In this document: positions 1 to 10,700 of the stretch, one piece after another
Position numbering within the stretch: position 1 is the stretch's first letter
How the letters are laid out: the number at the start of each line of letters is the position of its first letter
NCBI GenBank assembly: GCA_015680905.1
Contig: CM027381.1
Location: 15,291,501-15,355,500 of the forward strand
DNA length: 64,000 nt
Reading direction: 5' to 3'
Origin: Coptis chinensis
Taxonomy: Eukaryota > Streptophyta > Magnoliopsida > Ranunculales > Ranunculaceae
Program-made: the position numbers and the translations under genes
Notes under the pieces: model-generated
Told to the model about the DNA's origin: nothing
Databases searched by the model: none
What the model saw: only the letters and a program-made list of their open reading frames with translations

Positions 1-903
1 TGGGAGGAAATGAGATGTCTCTCAAATGAAGAAAAAAACAAAACAAGGGGGGGGGGGGACACTCTATTTACTCCCTTGATTTCTTTACCTTGTATTATTT
101 TAGTTCCTTAGTCATTTTTATTATTTAGTTTTAGTTTTTGTAAGAAAAGCTTGTAATAGTTTGAATGGAGGAAACTTTGGTTTTCTTCTAGAAAATAAAT
201 AAAAAGCAAGTGAGTTTAGTTAGTTTTTCTTCTTCCTCTTCCTCTCTCTCTCTTTTTGTTCTTCTAGTTTGTAATCCTTTATCCCAAGGATCATGAGCTA
301 ACTTCCCTTTTGAGGAGTTAATCCAACTCATGTGAGGGAAAATAATTGTTGTTGGCTTGGTAGGTTGTTAGGAAGAACAACTAGACCTACATCCTATCCC
401 AAAATGATAGTTGGTGTAGTGTCTAGTTAGGAATCAAGTAATAAGCTTAGAGATAAGTCATTGCTTGATTCCAATTGCTAACATGTATGAGTTTAGAAAT
501 GAGCCATACATGTTAGGGATCAAGTTTTCTTCCATTAGGGCTTGTCTATGAGTCTAGGAAGAATCAAATGAACCTTTTTCAAATCAACAACTAAATGTTA
601 TTTTCACATGAGGAGGATTAGCTCTCCACTTTTTCTTTAGTAAATTGTATTTTGTCTTAGTTGCATATTTCGAATCTTAATGTTTTTCTTTAATATTTGT
701 GTAGGAAAGAAACCTAGTATTAATATAAACTTACTCACTAGTTCCCTAAGAGTAACAACCAAGTTGTAGTTGTCCTAACCTTTAGGTTGGTTTGATCCTT
801 ACTTCAACTTTACGAACGCGAAGATCGTGAGTAAGGAACTTTGAATTCGCTCTTTCGCCAAATTAGAGAGTCAAATCTCTAACGTAGTAAAAAGCTAATA
901 TCA
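1..903 (+). repeat. E1 5' LTR (right-hand part; left end outside window)
   Basis: This stretch is repeated at 4110-5013 with scattered substitutions and small length changes, for example in the G-run near 47-58. It ends in ...AATATCA two bases before the primer site. It contains a CT-rich stretch near 225-260. Confidence 0.9.
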
Positions 904-905
904 AA

Positions 906-919
906 ATGGCACCGCTGCT
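906..919 (+). other. E1 primer-binding site (tRNA-Asp-like)
   Basis: TGGCACCGCTGCTG starts two bases after the LTR. Athila elements are known to use the 3' end of tRNA-Asp (TGGCGCCGTTGCCGGGG as primer site). This copy resembles that with several substitutions. Confidence 0.75.
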
Positions 920-923
920 GTTC

Positions 924-2171
924 TAAAGCCATAGGACTTGTTCTACAGATTGGAAGTTGCATCAAGGGGGAACCCCCACTCTCTTTCTTTCTTCCCTTTC
1001 GTTTTTTTTACTTTTTTTTCGAATTTTCACTCGTAAACAACCTGTTCGCTCACGGATTTTTTGCTGTACTTCCAGGTACCAAAAGTTAGGACTAGGAAAG
1101 TACACTTCAGGCGATTATAAGAGTTCTGTGAAAAGTTGAACTCATTGTGACATCAAAGACACGCGTCTTGTGTATTGGACACGCGTCACCGGTCTTACCT
1201 CGTCCGTCGGGGTGCATTTGTTCATTGGTGCTAATAATTTACCTCCAAAGATCCCCCTGATCTACCTTGATCCATATCCGGGCCTAAATCTGTGGACCTG
1301 TACCTGAAATTTCGAATATCTATTGGGATTAATCACGCCGACGATTGAAACGTCTGTTTTACTCTTTGGCGGACTAGCGGGAAGCTACAGGTTCCAATGT
1401 TTTACTATTTTTTTTTTATTGCATGAATGCCATGTACGTAGTTATTATAAATTAGTTTATGGATTATTATTTACGTCTTAGGCTAGAAATATGCATGAAT
1501 CATATCAATACGCCCGTAAATATTTATATGCGATTAAGTGGGTATGAATTGCATATTAATGTATATGTACATACCAATGGTACTGTTTTGCATGGTTATC
1601 TATATTTATATGTATAAGTGTCTATTATTGCATGTTTAGTATTTCTCTATGTATACGTACACGGTATTGTCTAATAAGTCGATTTTGTCAAGAAAGAGGA
1701 GAACATTCCAACGAGGGTTAAAATCTGAGTTGGGTAAGTTGTTTCTAAACCCTACGGGGTAAAGCTGCTCTCTATATGACACTCGCAATCTCAATGAGTA
1801 TTGTCGAAATTGAATTATTATGCAATACAAGAGTCGTATTTTAGTTTATGTATAATACTTTGCATGTTTAGTTTTGTCGTATTTATCTGCGTATGTATAC
1901 TATATTTGCATGCTAATGTATTTAGATACGTATGAATGATTCAAATTTGCCTGTTACTATTGATATACGTTTACGTAATATCGATTTACAAATTAGCATA
2001 CATATACGTATTACTGATGTATATTTGCCTGTACGTATGGAAGTATTTATCGATGACACAAGCTTGCCTATTCGTATAGCTATACGTATGAGTAGAGTAT
2101 CTTCACATGCTACTACACCTAGTATTGTATGAGTAGATCGTATTTGCATGTTTGTATTTTAACCCTTGCAT

Positions 2172-2209
<38 letters not shown>

Positions 2210-2507
2210 AAATTAAAATTAATACCGCCTTTGCATAAATTTTAATTCCATAAATCTTAATCATATTCCAATGGTGTCTAGGAAACTTGAAAGATTGAGG
2301 TTACTTAATTAGAACCGTGCTTGCATGGAAAGCCTCTCTCATATCTCTCTTGTGACCTGGTTGTTGGTTTATGCTACGTATTCCTAGCTTCACTGCTACA
2401 TTAGCAGCAGTTTAGGCCTATGTTGTTCAACTCTAATGTTTAAGATAATAATAAAATTCGAGTCCTACTAAATTCCTTCTGTAAGTTAGATCTAATTTTA
2501 TGCTTGC
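924..2507 (+). other. E1 untranslated leader with palindrome-rich A+T section
   Basis: No credible gene is seen between the primer site and the Gag start. From about 1420 to 2170 the DNA is full of short self-complementary words (TACGTA, GTATAC, TGCATG, ATCGAT) in degenerate repeats. This keeps frames open on both strands around 1922-2149 without looking like protein. A 29-base A-run lies at 2179-2207. Confidence 0.6.
2179..2207 (+). repeat. Poly(A) tract
   Basis: 29 consecutive A residues in the E1 leader, about 300 bases before the Gag start. It is likely a simple-sequence expansion rather than a retroposed tail, because leader-like sequence continues on both sides. Confidence 0.85.
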
Positions 2508-3513
2508 ATGAGATTAAGGTCTGGTTCCACTAAAGAAATTGAACATACCTATCGTCGAAAAAAATACGATAAACAATTGCGTAAGTTCTCACCTAAAAAT
2601 TGTTCTTCTTCTGTTAATTACCTTCATCACGATCCTTCATCGCCATCAACTTCTGTCATTATGGCCGACGATCCTCTACCGGTGAAAGCCCTCTCGGACT
2701 TCTATATTTGCATTACAGAAAGGACCTTCTTCCTGCATCAAACTTGAGGACATTGTCGGTGATTTTCGTATCCCACCAAACGTTTTCAGTTTGTTACCTA
2801 TATATCATGGTTTGGAGCACGAAAAACCTTACAATCATCTTTGTAGGCTTCAACAAGTGGCAACAACATTTCACCATCCAGCAGTTTCTAAAGAACAACT
2901 CTTGCTTCGACTGTTTCCATTCACTTTAGCGGAAAAAGCGTCAATTTGGCTAGCAGGACAACAACCACAGTCCATAGACACATGGAATAAACTAGTTCAA
3001 GCTTTCATACTTCAGTTTTACACTCAGAAAAAAACAACTAAAATGCTTCAGAAAATTCAATTCTTTAGTCAAAATCCTCATGAATCCTTTACGGAAGCAT
3101 GAAGTCGTTTTACTGATCTTCTGTTAGAATGTCCTCATCACCAACTGGACAAAGCTGTCCTTGTTCGTTCATTCTTTAATGGTCTTTCTAGTTATCAAAA
3201 AGAAACTCTTGATATAATGAACGGCGGTTGCTTCATGGACAAAGGAGCTACTGAAGCATATACTTTTCTCGAAAAACAAGCGAAAAAAGGTACACACTGG
3301 GGTAACACTGAGTCGTCTAGGTCATCAAAGGATAATGTTACAAAAGCCACATCTATTTTTGAAGTAAAACCCGATCCCGAATTAAAAAATTTGATAGAAT
3401 CCCTAACTAAAAAAGTAGATGCCCTTGCAGTTCAAGTAAACGATCAAATACCAAAACAGGTCCTGAACGTTGACACATCCCCATGTGTTCTTTGTCTCAG
3501 TCCTGAACGTTGA
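2508..3513 (+). pseudogene. E1 Gag remnant
   Basis: The region begins with MRLRSG, a typical Athila Gag start also seen in E6 near 32165. The central part carries the retrotransposon Gag (capsid-like) pattern, with LLPIYHGLEHEKPYNH-like and ASIWLAGQQ-like segments that match E6 Gag (FHGLDHEKPYQH, VTSWLTAQAP). Toward the end, ESLTKKVDALAVQ and a later NVD..PC stretch match E4 and E6 Gag. Family knowledge: Gag forms the virus-like particle. The coding part is broken and runs almost straight into the polypurine tract. A stretch of about 35 bases (CCTGAACGTTGACACATCCC and following) occurs twice in a row near 3460-3535. Confidence 0.75.
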
Positions 3514-3549
3514 CACATCCCCATATGTTCTTTGAGGACAAGCAAAGTG

Positions 3550-3561
3550 CTGTTTGGGGGT
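3550..3561 (+). other. E1 polypurine tract
   Basis: The G-rich TGTTTGGGGG run directly precedes the right LTR start (TGTGTGATAAG) and follows GAGGACAAGCAAAGTG. The same GAGGACAAGC...TGTTTGGGGGT context precedes the 3' LTRs of E4 and E9. This is the expected site for plus-strand priming in LTR elements. Confidence 0.8.
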
Positions 3562-5013
3562 TGTGTGATAAGCACCCAAAAGTGTATTATGAAACCCCGT
3601 TGAGACATATAAATTTGGTTTACTATGTGTTTAATAATCATGAAATAAATATGTTTTCATACTTTTGCAGGTATTCGCAGTAGACATGGAAATATGGTTT
3701 AAACCTGCGATAAAGCACGAGGAACGACATATATATGAAATCTTCCAAATCCGCACAGAAGCATCAAACTTCCGAAGCTCTTACCTCTTGAACCAGGACT
3801 CCGAATGTGACAAGTGAGCTGCTCAGACAATCAGGGCGATGAACTCTACGTATAAGCGGGAAGTTGTAAAATTGCCCAAAGACCGGACCGCCACTAGACT
3901 GCACATAGGACCCACTATACGGGCCCACAAGATTGGATGAGTCATCAATCATGGAGCATGTCAAGACAAAAATGACAAATTATTGGTGCAAAGTTGACAC
4001 CTTGCATGTAATTAATTAGATTAGGTGTTAATAGTGAAAAAAATGCAAGGTGTCACTTTGTTTTAATGTGGTGGATAAAAATGAAGTAAATGTGGTTTGA
4101 TATTTCACATGGGAGGAAATGAGATGTCTCTCAAATGAAGAAGAAAACAAAACAAGGGGGGGGGGGACACTCCATTTACTCCCTTGACTTCTTTTCTTTA
4201 CCTTGTATTATTTTAGTTCCTTATTCATTTTTATTATTTAGTTTTAGTTTTTGTAAGAAAAGCTTGTAATAGTTTGAATGGAGGAAACTTTGGTTTTCTT
4301 CTAGAAAATAAATAAAAAGCAAGTGAGTTTAGTTAGTTTTTCTTCTTCCTCTTCCTCTCTCTCTTTTTGTTCTTCTAGTTTGTAATCCTTTATCCCAAGG
4401 ATCATGAGCTAACTTTCCTTTTGGGGACTTAATCCAACTCATGTGAGGAAAAATAATTGTTGTTGGCTTGGTAGGTTGTTAGGAAGAACAACTAGACCTA
4501 CATCCTATCCCAAAATGATAGTTGGTGTAGTGTCTAGTTAGGAATCAAGTAATGAGCTTAGAGATAAGTCATTGCTTGATTCCAATTGCTAACATGTATG
4601 AGTTTAGAAATGAGCCATACATGTTAGGGATCAAGTTTTCTTCCATTAGGGCTTGTCTATGAGTCTAGGAAGAATCAAATGAACCTTTTCAAATTAACAA
4701 CTAAATGTTATTTTCACATGAGGAGGATTAGCTCTCCACCTTTTCTTTAGTAAATTATATTTTGTCTTAGTTGCATATTTCGAATCTTAATGTTTTTCTT
4801 TAATGTTTGTGTAGGAAAGAAACCTAGTATTAATATAAACTTACTCACTAGTTCCCTAAGAGTAACAACCAAGTTGTAGTTATCCTAACATTTAGGTTGG
4901 TTCGATCCTTACTTCAACTTTACCAATGCGAAGATCGTGAGTAAGGAACTTTGAATTCGCTCTTTTGCCAAATTAGAAAGTCAAATATCTAACGTAGTAA
5001 AAAGCTAATAGCA
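3562..5013 (+). repeat. E1 3' LTR
   Basis: About 1.45 kb, starting TGTGTGATAAG after the polypurine tract and ending ...CTAATAGCA. Its 4110-5013 part is duplicated at the window start. The flank after 5013 is E2 sequence on the opposite strand. Confidence 0.88.
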
Positions 5014-5099
5014 GTGAAGAACTTTATTGATGATAAAATATGCATAACAAAGCATGAAATAACAATTTACTGATAGTACTTGCAAAGGTGCTGTCCGTT

Positions 5100-5408
5100 C
5101 TATGGTTTGACAAGAATGTCACCTTCAACAGTGCGTAGGTAGTAAAAACCAGTTCGACCAACCTTGTCGATGATGTATGGTCCTTCCCAGTTAGGTACAA
5201 GTTTGCCATTGGGATCTGTGATCTCACGGAGAACCAGATCGCCAATTTTGAAAGATCGAATCCCGACTCTCTTGTCGTATGATCTCTTCAAAGTCTGTTG
5301 GTTAATAGCTAAGTGAAGTGTGGCACCTTCTCGCTTTTCATCTAGGAGATCCATTTTTCCACATAACAGCTCCTTGTTGTCCAAAATGTAATAGATGGAA
5401 CAACACAA
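5100..5408 (-). pseudogene. E2 integrase C-terminal part
   Basis: The minus-strand frame contains SYDKRVGIRSFKIGDLVLR, then a WEGPYIIDKV block and YYLRTVEGD. This is the usual Ty3/gypsy integrase C-terminal pattern (GDLVLR...W.GPY.I..V....YYL...G), which binds DNA during integration. It ends at the polyprotein end, just before the junction with E1. The catalytic core of integrase is not recognisable between this segment and the second RNase H. Confidence 0.75.
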
Positions 5409-5499
5409 ACTATTGTAATTGGGACCTGAATGCTAGATTTCTCCTGGAACTCGATAGGGATTGAACGAGACTCGCTATTGCCTAACATTAAGGCAGTAT

Positions 5500-5965
5500 A
5501 TGTCAAAGCATCTACATGTCTATTGGCTGACCGAGGCAGCTGATAGAACTAAATGTTCTCAAACTTGCTCTGAAGGCCCTTTACTAGTTCCAAGTATTTT
5601 GCCATTCGTTCATCCCGGGCCTCGTATCCACCATCAACTTGAAAAACAACTAGTTGTGAGTTACTAAAAACTGTTAGGTGTGTCAGGCCTAGATCGAGAG
5701 CCATTGTGAGGCTAGCAAGAGTGGCTTCATATTCTGCCTCGTTGTTGGAAGCATTCTAACCTAACCGAATGGATTTCTCCAATCGCATATTGTTAGGAGT
5801 GACTAACACAGCTCCAATTCCTGCGCCTTTGTCATTCAAAGATCCATCCACAAACAACCGCCACCCGGAGCTTGGCTCCCAGGGATCTAGATAGTTTTCT
5901 GAAGATTCAAGCTGGATGCGATCATCTAAACTGGGGGTAGTTGAGTTGTACCCTGTGTAGGTCAT
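5500..5965 (-). pseudogene. E2 second RNase H (Tat-lineage archaeal-type)
   Basis: The minus-strand frame shows WRLFVDGSLNDKGAGIGAVL, the first strand and Asp-containing motif of an RNase H. It is followed by a NEAEYEA-like region, then [19 protein letters not shown] and further residues typical of the Tat second RNase H (DSQLV..Q..G.YEARD). It lies after the ordinary RNase H and before integrase, exactly where Tat elements carry this extra domain. In the family it is thought to assist RNA removal. It is broken. Confidence 0.8.
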
Positions 5966-6055
5966 TGGGAAATCTCCTAAGAATTCTGCTAATTCCTGAC
6001 CTTTCTCTGAGATTCTAGGGACATAAATAATATCATATTCTAACAGTTATACAGA

Positions 6056-7293
6056 TCATTTTGCTAGCCTCCCTGACCTATTTGGTCTTTCTAGAACTGA
6101 CTGCAATTGGTACTCTGTGATAACTCTGATAGTGTGGGACTGGAAGTATGGTTGCAACTTCTCTGCTGCAAAAATAAGTGCTAGAGCGACTCTTTCAAGT
6201 TTTAGGTACCTTGTTTCTGCTGGAAAAAGCGTATGGCTCAAGAAATAGACAGGCTTTTCAACCTTCTTTTCATCCACGCATATTAGTACAGAACTAATAT
6301 CGTAGTCAGACGAACAGAGATAAAGACCCAAGACTTCTCCCTCAACTGGCTTGGAAAGGATTGGTGGTGCCCCCAGGTATGTTTTGAGTTGATTAAATGC
6401 TTTCTGGCATTCTTCTATCCATGCAAATGAGGTATTCTTTCGCAGTAACTGAAAGAGAGGTTTGCACTTATATGAACTCTTGGAGATGAACCTGTTCAGA
6501 GCTGCTAACATGCATGTAACTTTTTGAACCTCTTTCATATTTTTAGGTGAGGGCATATCTAGGAGTGCCCGAATTTAATCTGGGTTTGCCTCAATTCCTC
6601 TTTTAGTAACTAGACACCCCAAAAACTTCTCTAATGAGACAGCGAAAGCACACTTTGCAGGGTTGAGCTTCATGCGATACTCCCTGAGAATGTCGAATGC
6701 ACGCTTCAGGTGGAAGAGATGATCTCCTCATCTTAGGCTTTTGATCAAAAGATAGTGTACATACACCTCCACAATGTCACCTATCAATCCTTTGAACATC
6801 TTGTTTACCAATCGCTGGTATCTAGCCCCTGCATTTTTCAGTCCAAACGGCATGACCTGATAGTAGTACAGGGCATCCTCGGTTGTGAAATTGGCATGCT
6901 TGTGGTCCTCTTCATGCAAGGGGATCTAGTTGTAACCAGATGACCCATCTATGAAAGACAACAATTCATGACCAGCCGTTGCATCCACCAATTTATCAAT
7001 TCGTGGCAGAGGGTAGCTGTCCTTTGGACATGCACGTTCAGATTCGTGAAGTCGATACAAATTCTCCATGACCCATTCTTCTTTCTTATTGGGACAATAT
7101 TATAAATCCAAGTGGGAAAATTGATTTCTCTAACAAATTTAGTTGCCTTCAGCTTTTCAACTTTGGCTTTTACAACTTTGGATCTGTCAGCACCTATTTT
7201 CCTTAGTTTCTGCTTGACTACTACTTCATCACTGCGGACATTGAGTTGGTGGCATGTCACATGGGGATCAATTCCTAGCATTTCTTCAAACAA
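6056..7293 (-). pseudogene. E2 reverse transcriptase and RNase H region
   Basis: In minus-strand order: an RT start (DPHVTCHQLNV, then FVREINFPTWIYNIVPIRKK and WRICIDFTNLN), a middle RT block (YYYQVMPFGLKNAG..YQRLVNKMF), the RT thumb/connection (KEVQKVTCMLAALNRFISKS, FAWIEECQKAFNQLK) and the RNase H1-like domain (LGLYLCSSDYDISSVLI, KPVYFLSHTL, ETRYLKLERVALALIFAA). These are standard Ty3/gypsy Pol motifs that copy RNA into DNA and degrade the RNA strand. The region is broken in several places. Confidence 0.85.
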
Positions 7294-7652
7294 CTAAGCA
7301 AACACGTCCTTGTGCTCTCAAAGGAACTGTATCAGAGCCATGCACTCTTCATAACTCAATATGGTGCCGATGAAAGTGTTTTTGGTGAGCTGCCTCCCCC
7401 AATATCCACTTCCTCCAATGGCTCCAGTGAGGGGGGATCCTCTTTCTCTCTTTGGACCAGGTTCGGGAGAGCGGGATCCAACTGTAATTGCTATTTGGCA
7501 GGTTGCCCCACCTCTATTGGTTCAAAAGGGAGTGGGGATTGCTTCGTTGCCAAAGCATATCACGTCTTGGCAGCCACCTGATCTCCTTTGATTGTCTCAA
7601 TTTTCCCATGATGTGGGAATTTTAGACATTGGTGATAGGTGTTGGGAACGAC
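7294..7652 (-). other. E2 protease-RT spacer
   Basis: No domain is recognised here on the minus strand. The plus-strand open frames in this stretch are antisense to the polyprotein and have no recognisable content. Tat polyproteins normally have a poorly conserved linker between protease and RT. Confidence 0.5.
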
Positions 7653-7916
7653 TCAGAGTCTGTTCAGCCAGGTCCTGCCTAAAATTATGTGATATGGTGT
7701 GTTAGCTTTTACCATAACAAAGTTTATGATAAGAGTTACCAGACCAGTGGCTATAAGTAACTGGATCTCCCCAACTGTGAGAGCTTTGTCCCCACTGAAT
7801 CCATACATGTTGGAGCTGGTGCCAACCATTTCCGCATCTGGGAACTTCAACTTTTTTAATACATCATAGTAGAATACATCTGCTGAACTGCCTGGGTCCA
7901 CCAATATGCAATGCAA
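7653..7916 (-). pseudogene. E2 retropepsin-like protease
   Basis: The minus-strand frame reads VDPGSSADVFYYDVLKKL, the aspartic-protease active-site context of Tat elements (D.GSSA), followed by an LTVGEIQL block, FVMVKANTPYHIILGRTWL and the ILGR.WL signature near the end. The family enzyme processes the Gag-Pol polyprotein. It lies between Gag and RT in the expected order. Confidence 0.82.
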
Positions 7917-8002
7917 ATCATAATCTCCAAAAAGGAGTGTGAGAACCAGCGTATCCTCATGTAGACTTTGGATGTTAAGGTAGTCAGCTTCAGTGAAAAG
8001 AA

Positions 8003-9928
8003 TGAGCAGATCTTTTTAGGGTACCGTGTTGACCTGAGCTCCTATAGTCAACTCGCTGTTCATGATCTTCATCTGTTTAGTGATGCGCATTTGATATCGT
8101 GCACTCTTGTCAGTGACCTGTCCACTTCGTTTACTTGCTTTATTAGAAATCATATTTATTTGGAGTCGGCCGTTGAGCGGTCTAGTACCTAGGGTGTCCT
8201 GAACTGACGTGCTGATCTCCTCAGGCTGTATTGCATTTGCCTGTTCATGTGCCACAAATTGCTTCAAATACCCCCTTTCAATCAGATCCTGTAGTTCATT
8301 TTTCAGGGTCCTGCAGGCTCTGGTGTTGTGTTACTCTTATGGAACTTGCAGTAGGTTCTTTGGACTCTGGTACCCAGGAAACCTGGCTTAAGCGGAGCTG
8401 GCCATTTGAGGTAACTCTGATTTTTTATCGAGTCCAGAACCTCATCTAGCATTTTGTTCAGAGGGGTGAAGTTTCTGTCCATTGGGGGAAGAACTTCTTT
8501 AGTTCCTTCCACACGTGGCTTCTTCTGTTGCTTTCCATCTGCACTACTGGCTATATTTTGGTATTGCCCTTTGGGCATTCGCCCCTTTGATGGGGATTCG
8601 GCCCTTTGGCGACCCCGATTATGGTCTCTCTTTGATTTTTTAGGGGAAGAATTTTCATTCCCTTCTTGAGGAACTCCAAGAACTGTCTGACTAGTTTTCT
8701 TCGCTTCTTGACGTCTGTTCAGGACATCTTCTTCCCACCCCGCATGAGTTTCAACCCTATCAAGGAGTTCCTCTAAATCACGGGGTGGTTTCCTGGAGAG
8801 ATCCGAATAAGGCGTTATTTTCATCCAACCCTTGTTTAAAAGCTATTATAGTAGTATGTTCATCACAAGACTCTATTTGGATTAAAATTTCCATGAACCG
8901 TTGCATGTAAGATCTCAATGCCTCTCCATCCTTTTTCTTGATGTTGAATAGTACATCGATCCGTTTAGGTTGATGCTTGTTACATGAGTACCTGTCTATG
9001 AAGGTCTTAAATAGTTCTTTTAAGGACCTGATCTGACACTCAGGTAACCTGTGGTACCACTGGAGGATAGATCCAGACAAGGAGGCTTTGAATTCCTGAC
9101 ACATGACATGGTCATATCTCTTATATTATCCTATAGTGGCACGATACCTGAATACGTGATCCACCGGATCTGACTTGCCACTAAAGACACTGAACTTCGG
9201 TTGTCTGTAACCACGGGGATATGGTTTCCTTATCACCCGTGATGCGAAAAGAGATCTTCCTACCCCCATTATGGCGGATTGAACAAGGGAGTCTTGCATT
9301 TTCTCCCCTTGCCTATCATCCTATGCATCTGATGGATCAGGTCATTCTTCTCAGTTTCCCATGCAGCTTCTTTGGTAGAATGCTTCTTGGTCTGAGCTCT
9401 TTTTCTGTGTCGAGGGTTGACATCACGATCCTGGTCGGTTGACTCTAGTTCGGATACTGTATCCGAGTCCTCATCTGAGTTGCTATATTCTGACTCAGAT
9501 ATCTCGCGTCGAGCTGGACCCTCATGCCTTGGGTTCTTTGCACGACTACCTTATGGAAGGTCGTCATCATCGAGATCGATGAGTGGCTCCTTACCTGTGT
9601 CAGATTGATACAAATACCTCAGCAGCTGTACTTCTCGTTCAAGATTGCTCCTTTGCTATTCCAGAGCCTGTACTGTTTGGCTTGCCTGAACAGTCTCTGG
9701 GTTGGTAAGGATAGCATTCTCACCATCTTGGCGCTCTTCTTAAGCGTTATTTCTGGGAACTGCACCGGAATTGCTAGTGTGTCGGTACTAGTCATGGGTC
9801 TTTGGAGGGGGTTGTTCGCATCGTGGTGACCAGCGTTGTCCCCCCCCTTCAGGTGTCTCATGCTTTTCTTCTCTCACAGCGATGCTGCGTGTGGTAGCAC
9901 CACCCTTTTTTTTCTTTGCTCCTGCCAT
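8003..9928 (-). pseudogene. E2 Gag region
   Basis: A Met start lies at 9928 with a Lys-rich N-terminus. The retrotransposon Gag domain is at about 9104-8778 (EFKASLSGSILQWYHRLP, LKELFKTFIDRYS, LRSYMQRFMEILIQI, IIAFKQGL). After it come PPRDLEELLDRVETHAGWEE and a charged linker, then the Tat Gag tail (YCKFHKSN, then YLKQFV in another segment). This is the classical Tat Gag layout, ending shortly before protease. It is broken. Confidence 0.8.
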
Positions 9929-9989
9929 CACAATAGTAAGAGTTTTTAGGCTAAATCAATCGTCTCAAATGAATATTTACCTGTTTTCG

Positions 9990-10007
9990 TCCCCACAGAC
10001 GGTGCCA
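9990..10007 (-). other. E2 primer-binding site (tRNA-Arg-like)
   Basis: On the minus strand this reads TGGCACCGTCTGTGGGGA, one substitution from TGGCGCCGTCTGTGGGGA, the tRNA-Arg-type primer site known in Tat/Ogre elements. It follows the LTR end by a few bases. Confidence 0.88.
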
Positions 10008-10012
10008 CTAGA

Positions 10013-10700
10013 TGTAGGGGATTTTTTGAGTTTTCCCTGATCTTCCTCTGTGCCTTGTGATCTTGGAACCTTTAAATGAATGGAGAAGGGATGAGATGAT
10101 TGTGAGTTTAAGATTGAACCATCTAACGGATGCCTACGTATCTCCTTGTTTATTATGGAGAATCAAACCCTATTTTGCGTTGTTCCTAAGAGCAAATCCC
10201 TATGGTTTATATAGGAAGGGTGATGAGAGTCCTAGGGTTTAGGGCTGTCCTCACTGCTTGTGAGTTCACTTCCATCTTTGGACTCTGCCTTCATATTAGG
10301 ATTCCTCTTCTTATGGAAGTTTGAATCTAGACCATATCTTATGGGAGGTAAGTTTCCTTGTTGATCATAATGTCCCATCGTGCAATTTGAAGATTATATC
10401 TAAAAGGTAACTCCTAAGATATGTCATCACGATTCCTTCCTTATCATCAAAGATCGCCATCTTCAATTTCCTTATGTTTAGGAACTGTCTATATAAGTTC
10501 CCAGCGACTGGGGTAACTGTTATGTTTGAAGGCGGTCAGTCATGTGCCTGGAACATGTCCACTAAACACTCGTGCTCAGCACGAGATCACTTATTCACAG
10601 AACTACTCCGATGGTTTTCTTCTCATTTTGGACATATATAGTCTTAGGTTATTTCCCATACACGTGTCATCTGTTCAGTGACGGGAAATCCCCCCCTACA
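10013..10700 (-). repeat. E2 5' LTR
   Basis: 688 bases bounded on the plus strand by TGTAGGGG and CCCCCTACA, a clear short terminal inverted repeat. It lies directly upstream of the primer site on the minus strand. It contains the GGATGCCTACGTAT word common in Tat LTRs and a TATA-like box at 10204-10215. Confidence 0.82.
10204..10215 (-). promoter_or_regulatory. TATA-like box in E2 LTR
   Basis: The minus strand reads CCTATATAAACC, inside the LTR about 200 bases from its 3' end, where Pol II initiation of LTR elements usually occurs. Promoter function is inferred from position and sequence only. Confidence 0.55.

Larger units (their letters stand above)
1..5013 (+). mobile_element. E1: Athila-type Ty3/gypsy retrotransposon, gag-only form
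   Basis: Two direct copies of one LTR flank about 2.65 kb of internal DNA. The first 903 bases match 4110-5013 almost throughout, so about 550 bases of the left LTR lie upstream of the window. Inside, in order, are a tRNA-Asp-like primer site, a long A+T-rich leader, an Athila-like Gag beginning MRLRSG, and a polypurine tract abutting the right LTR. No protease, RT, RNase H or integrase is recognisable, so movement would have needed a helper (inference). The LTRs look about 97% alike by eye, on the order of a million years under usual plant rates. Sequence of E2 resumes at 5014 without E2's own 3' LTR, so E1 most simply sits inside E2. It is broken, with a few breaks in gag. Confidence 0.85.
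5014..10700 (-). mobile_element. E2: Tat-type Ty3/gypsy retrotransposon (5' LTR to integrase end)
   Basis: Read on the minus strand the order is LTR (10700-10013), tRNA-Arg-like primer site, Gag, protease, RT, RNase H, a second RNase H and an integrase C-terminus. The second RNase H and the TGGCACCGTCTGTGGGGA primer site are hallmarks of the Tat/Ogre lineage. The 3' LTR is not in the window; it should lie to the left of E1, which occupies this spot. The right end abuts E3, so E2 probably inserted into E3, with CTTAC at 10701-10705 as a candidate target duplication whose partner lies outside. It is broken, with roughly ten breaks, and old-looking. Confidence 0.85.

Noticed and set aside
1922-2149. 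Open frames on both strands with Ile/Arg-rich products
   Set aside because: They arise from degenerate palindromic repeats in the E1 leader; no start context, domain or homologue in the other elements.
7312-7591. Plus-strand open frames in E2
   Set aside because: Antisense to the E2 polyprotein; composition has no domain pattern.
9990-10007. tRNA-like sequence fragments (several primer sites across the window)
   Set aside because: Only 14-18 bases complementary to tRNA 3' ends, placed next to LTRs; no tRNA gene is present.
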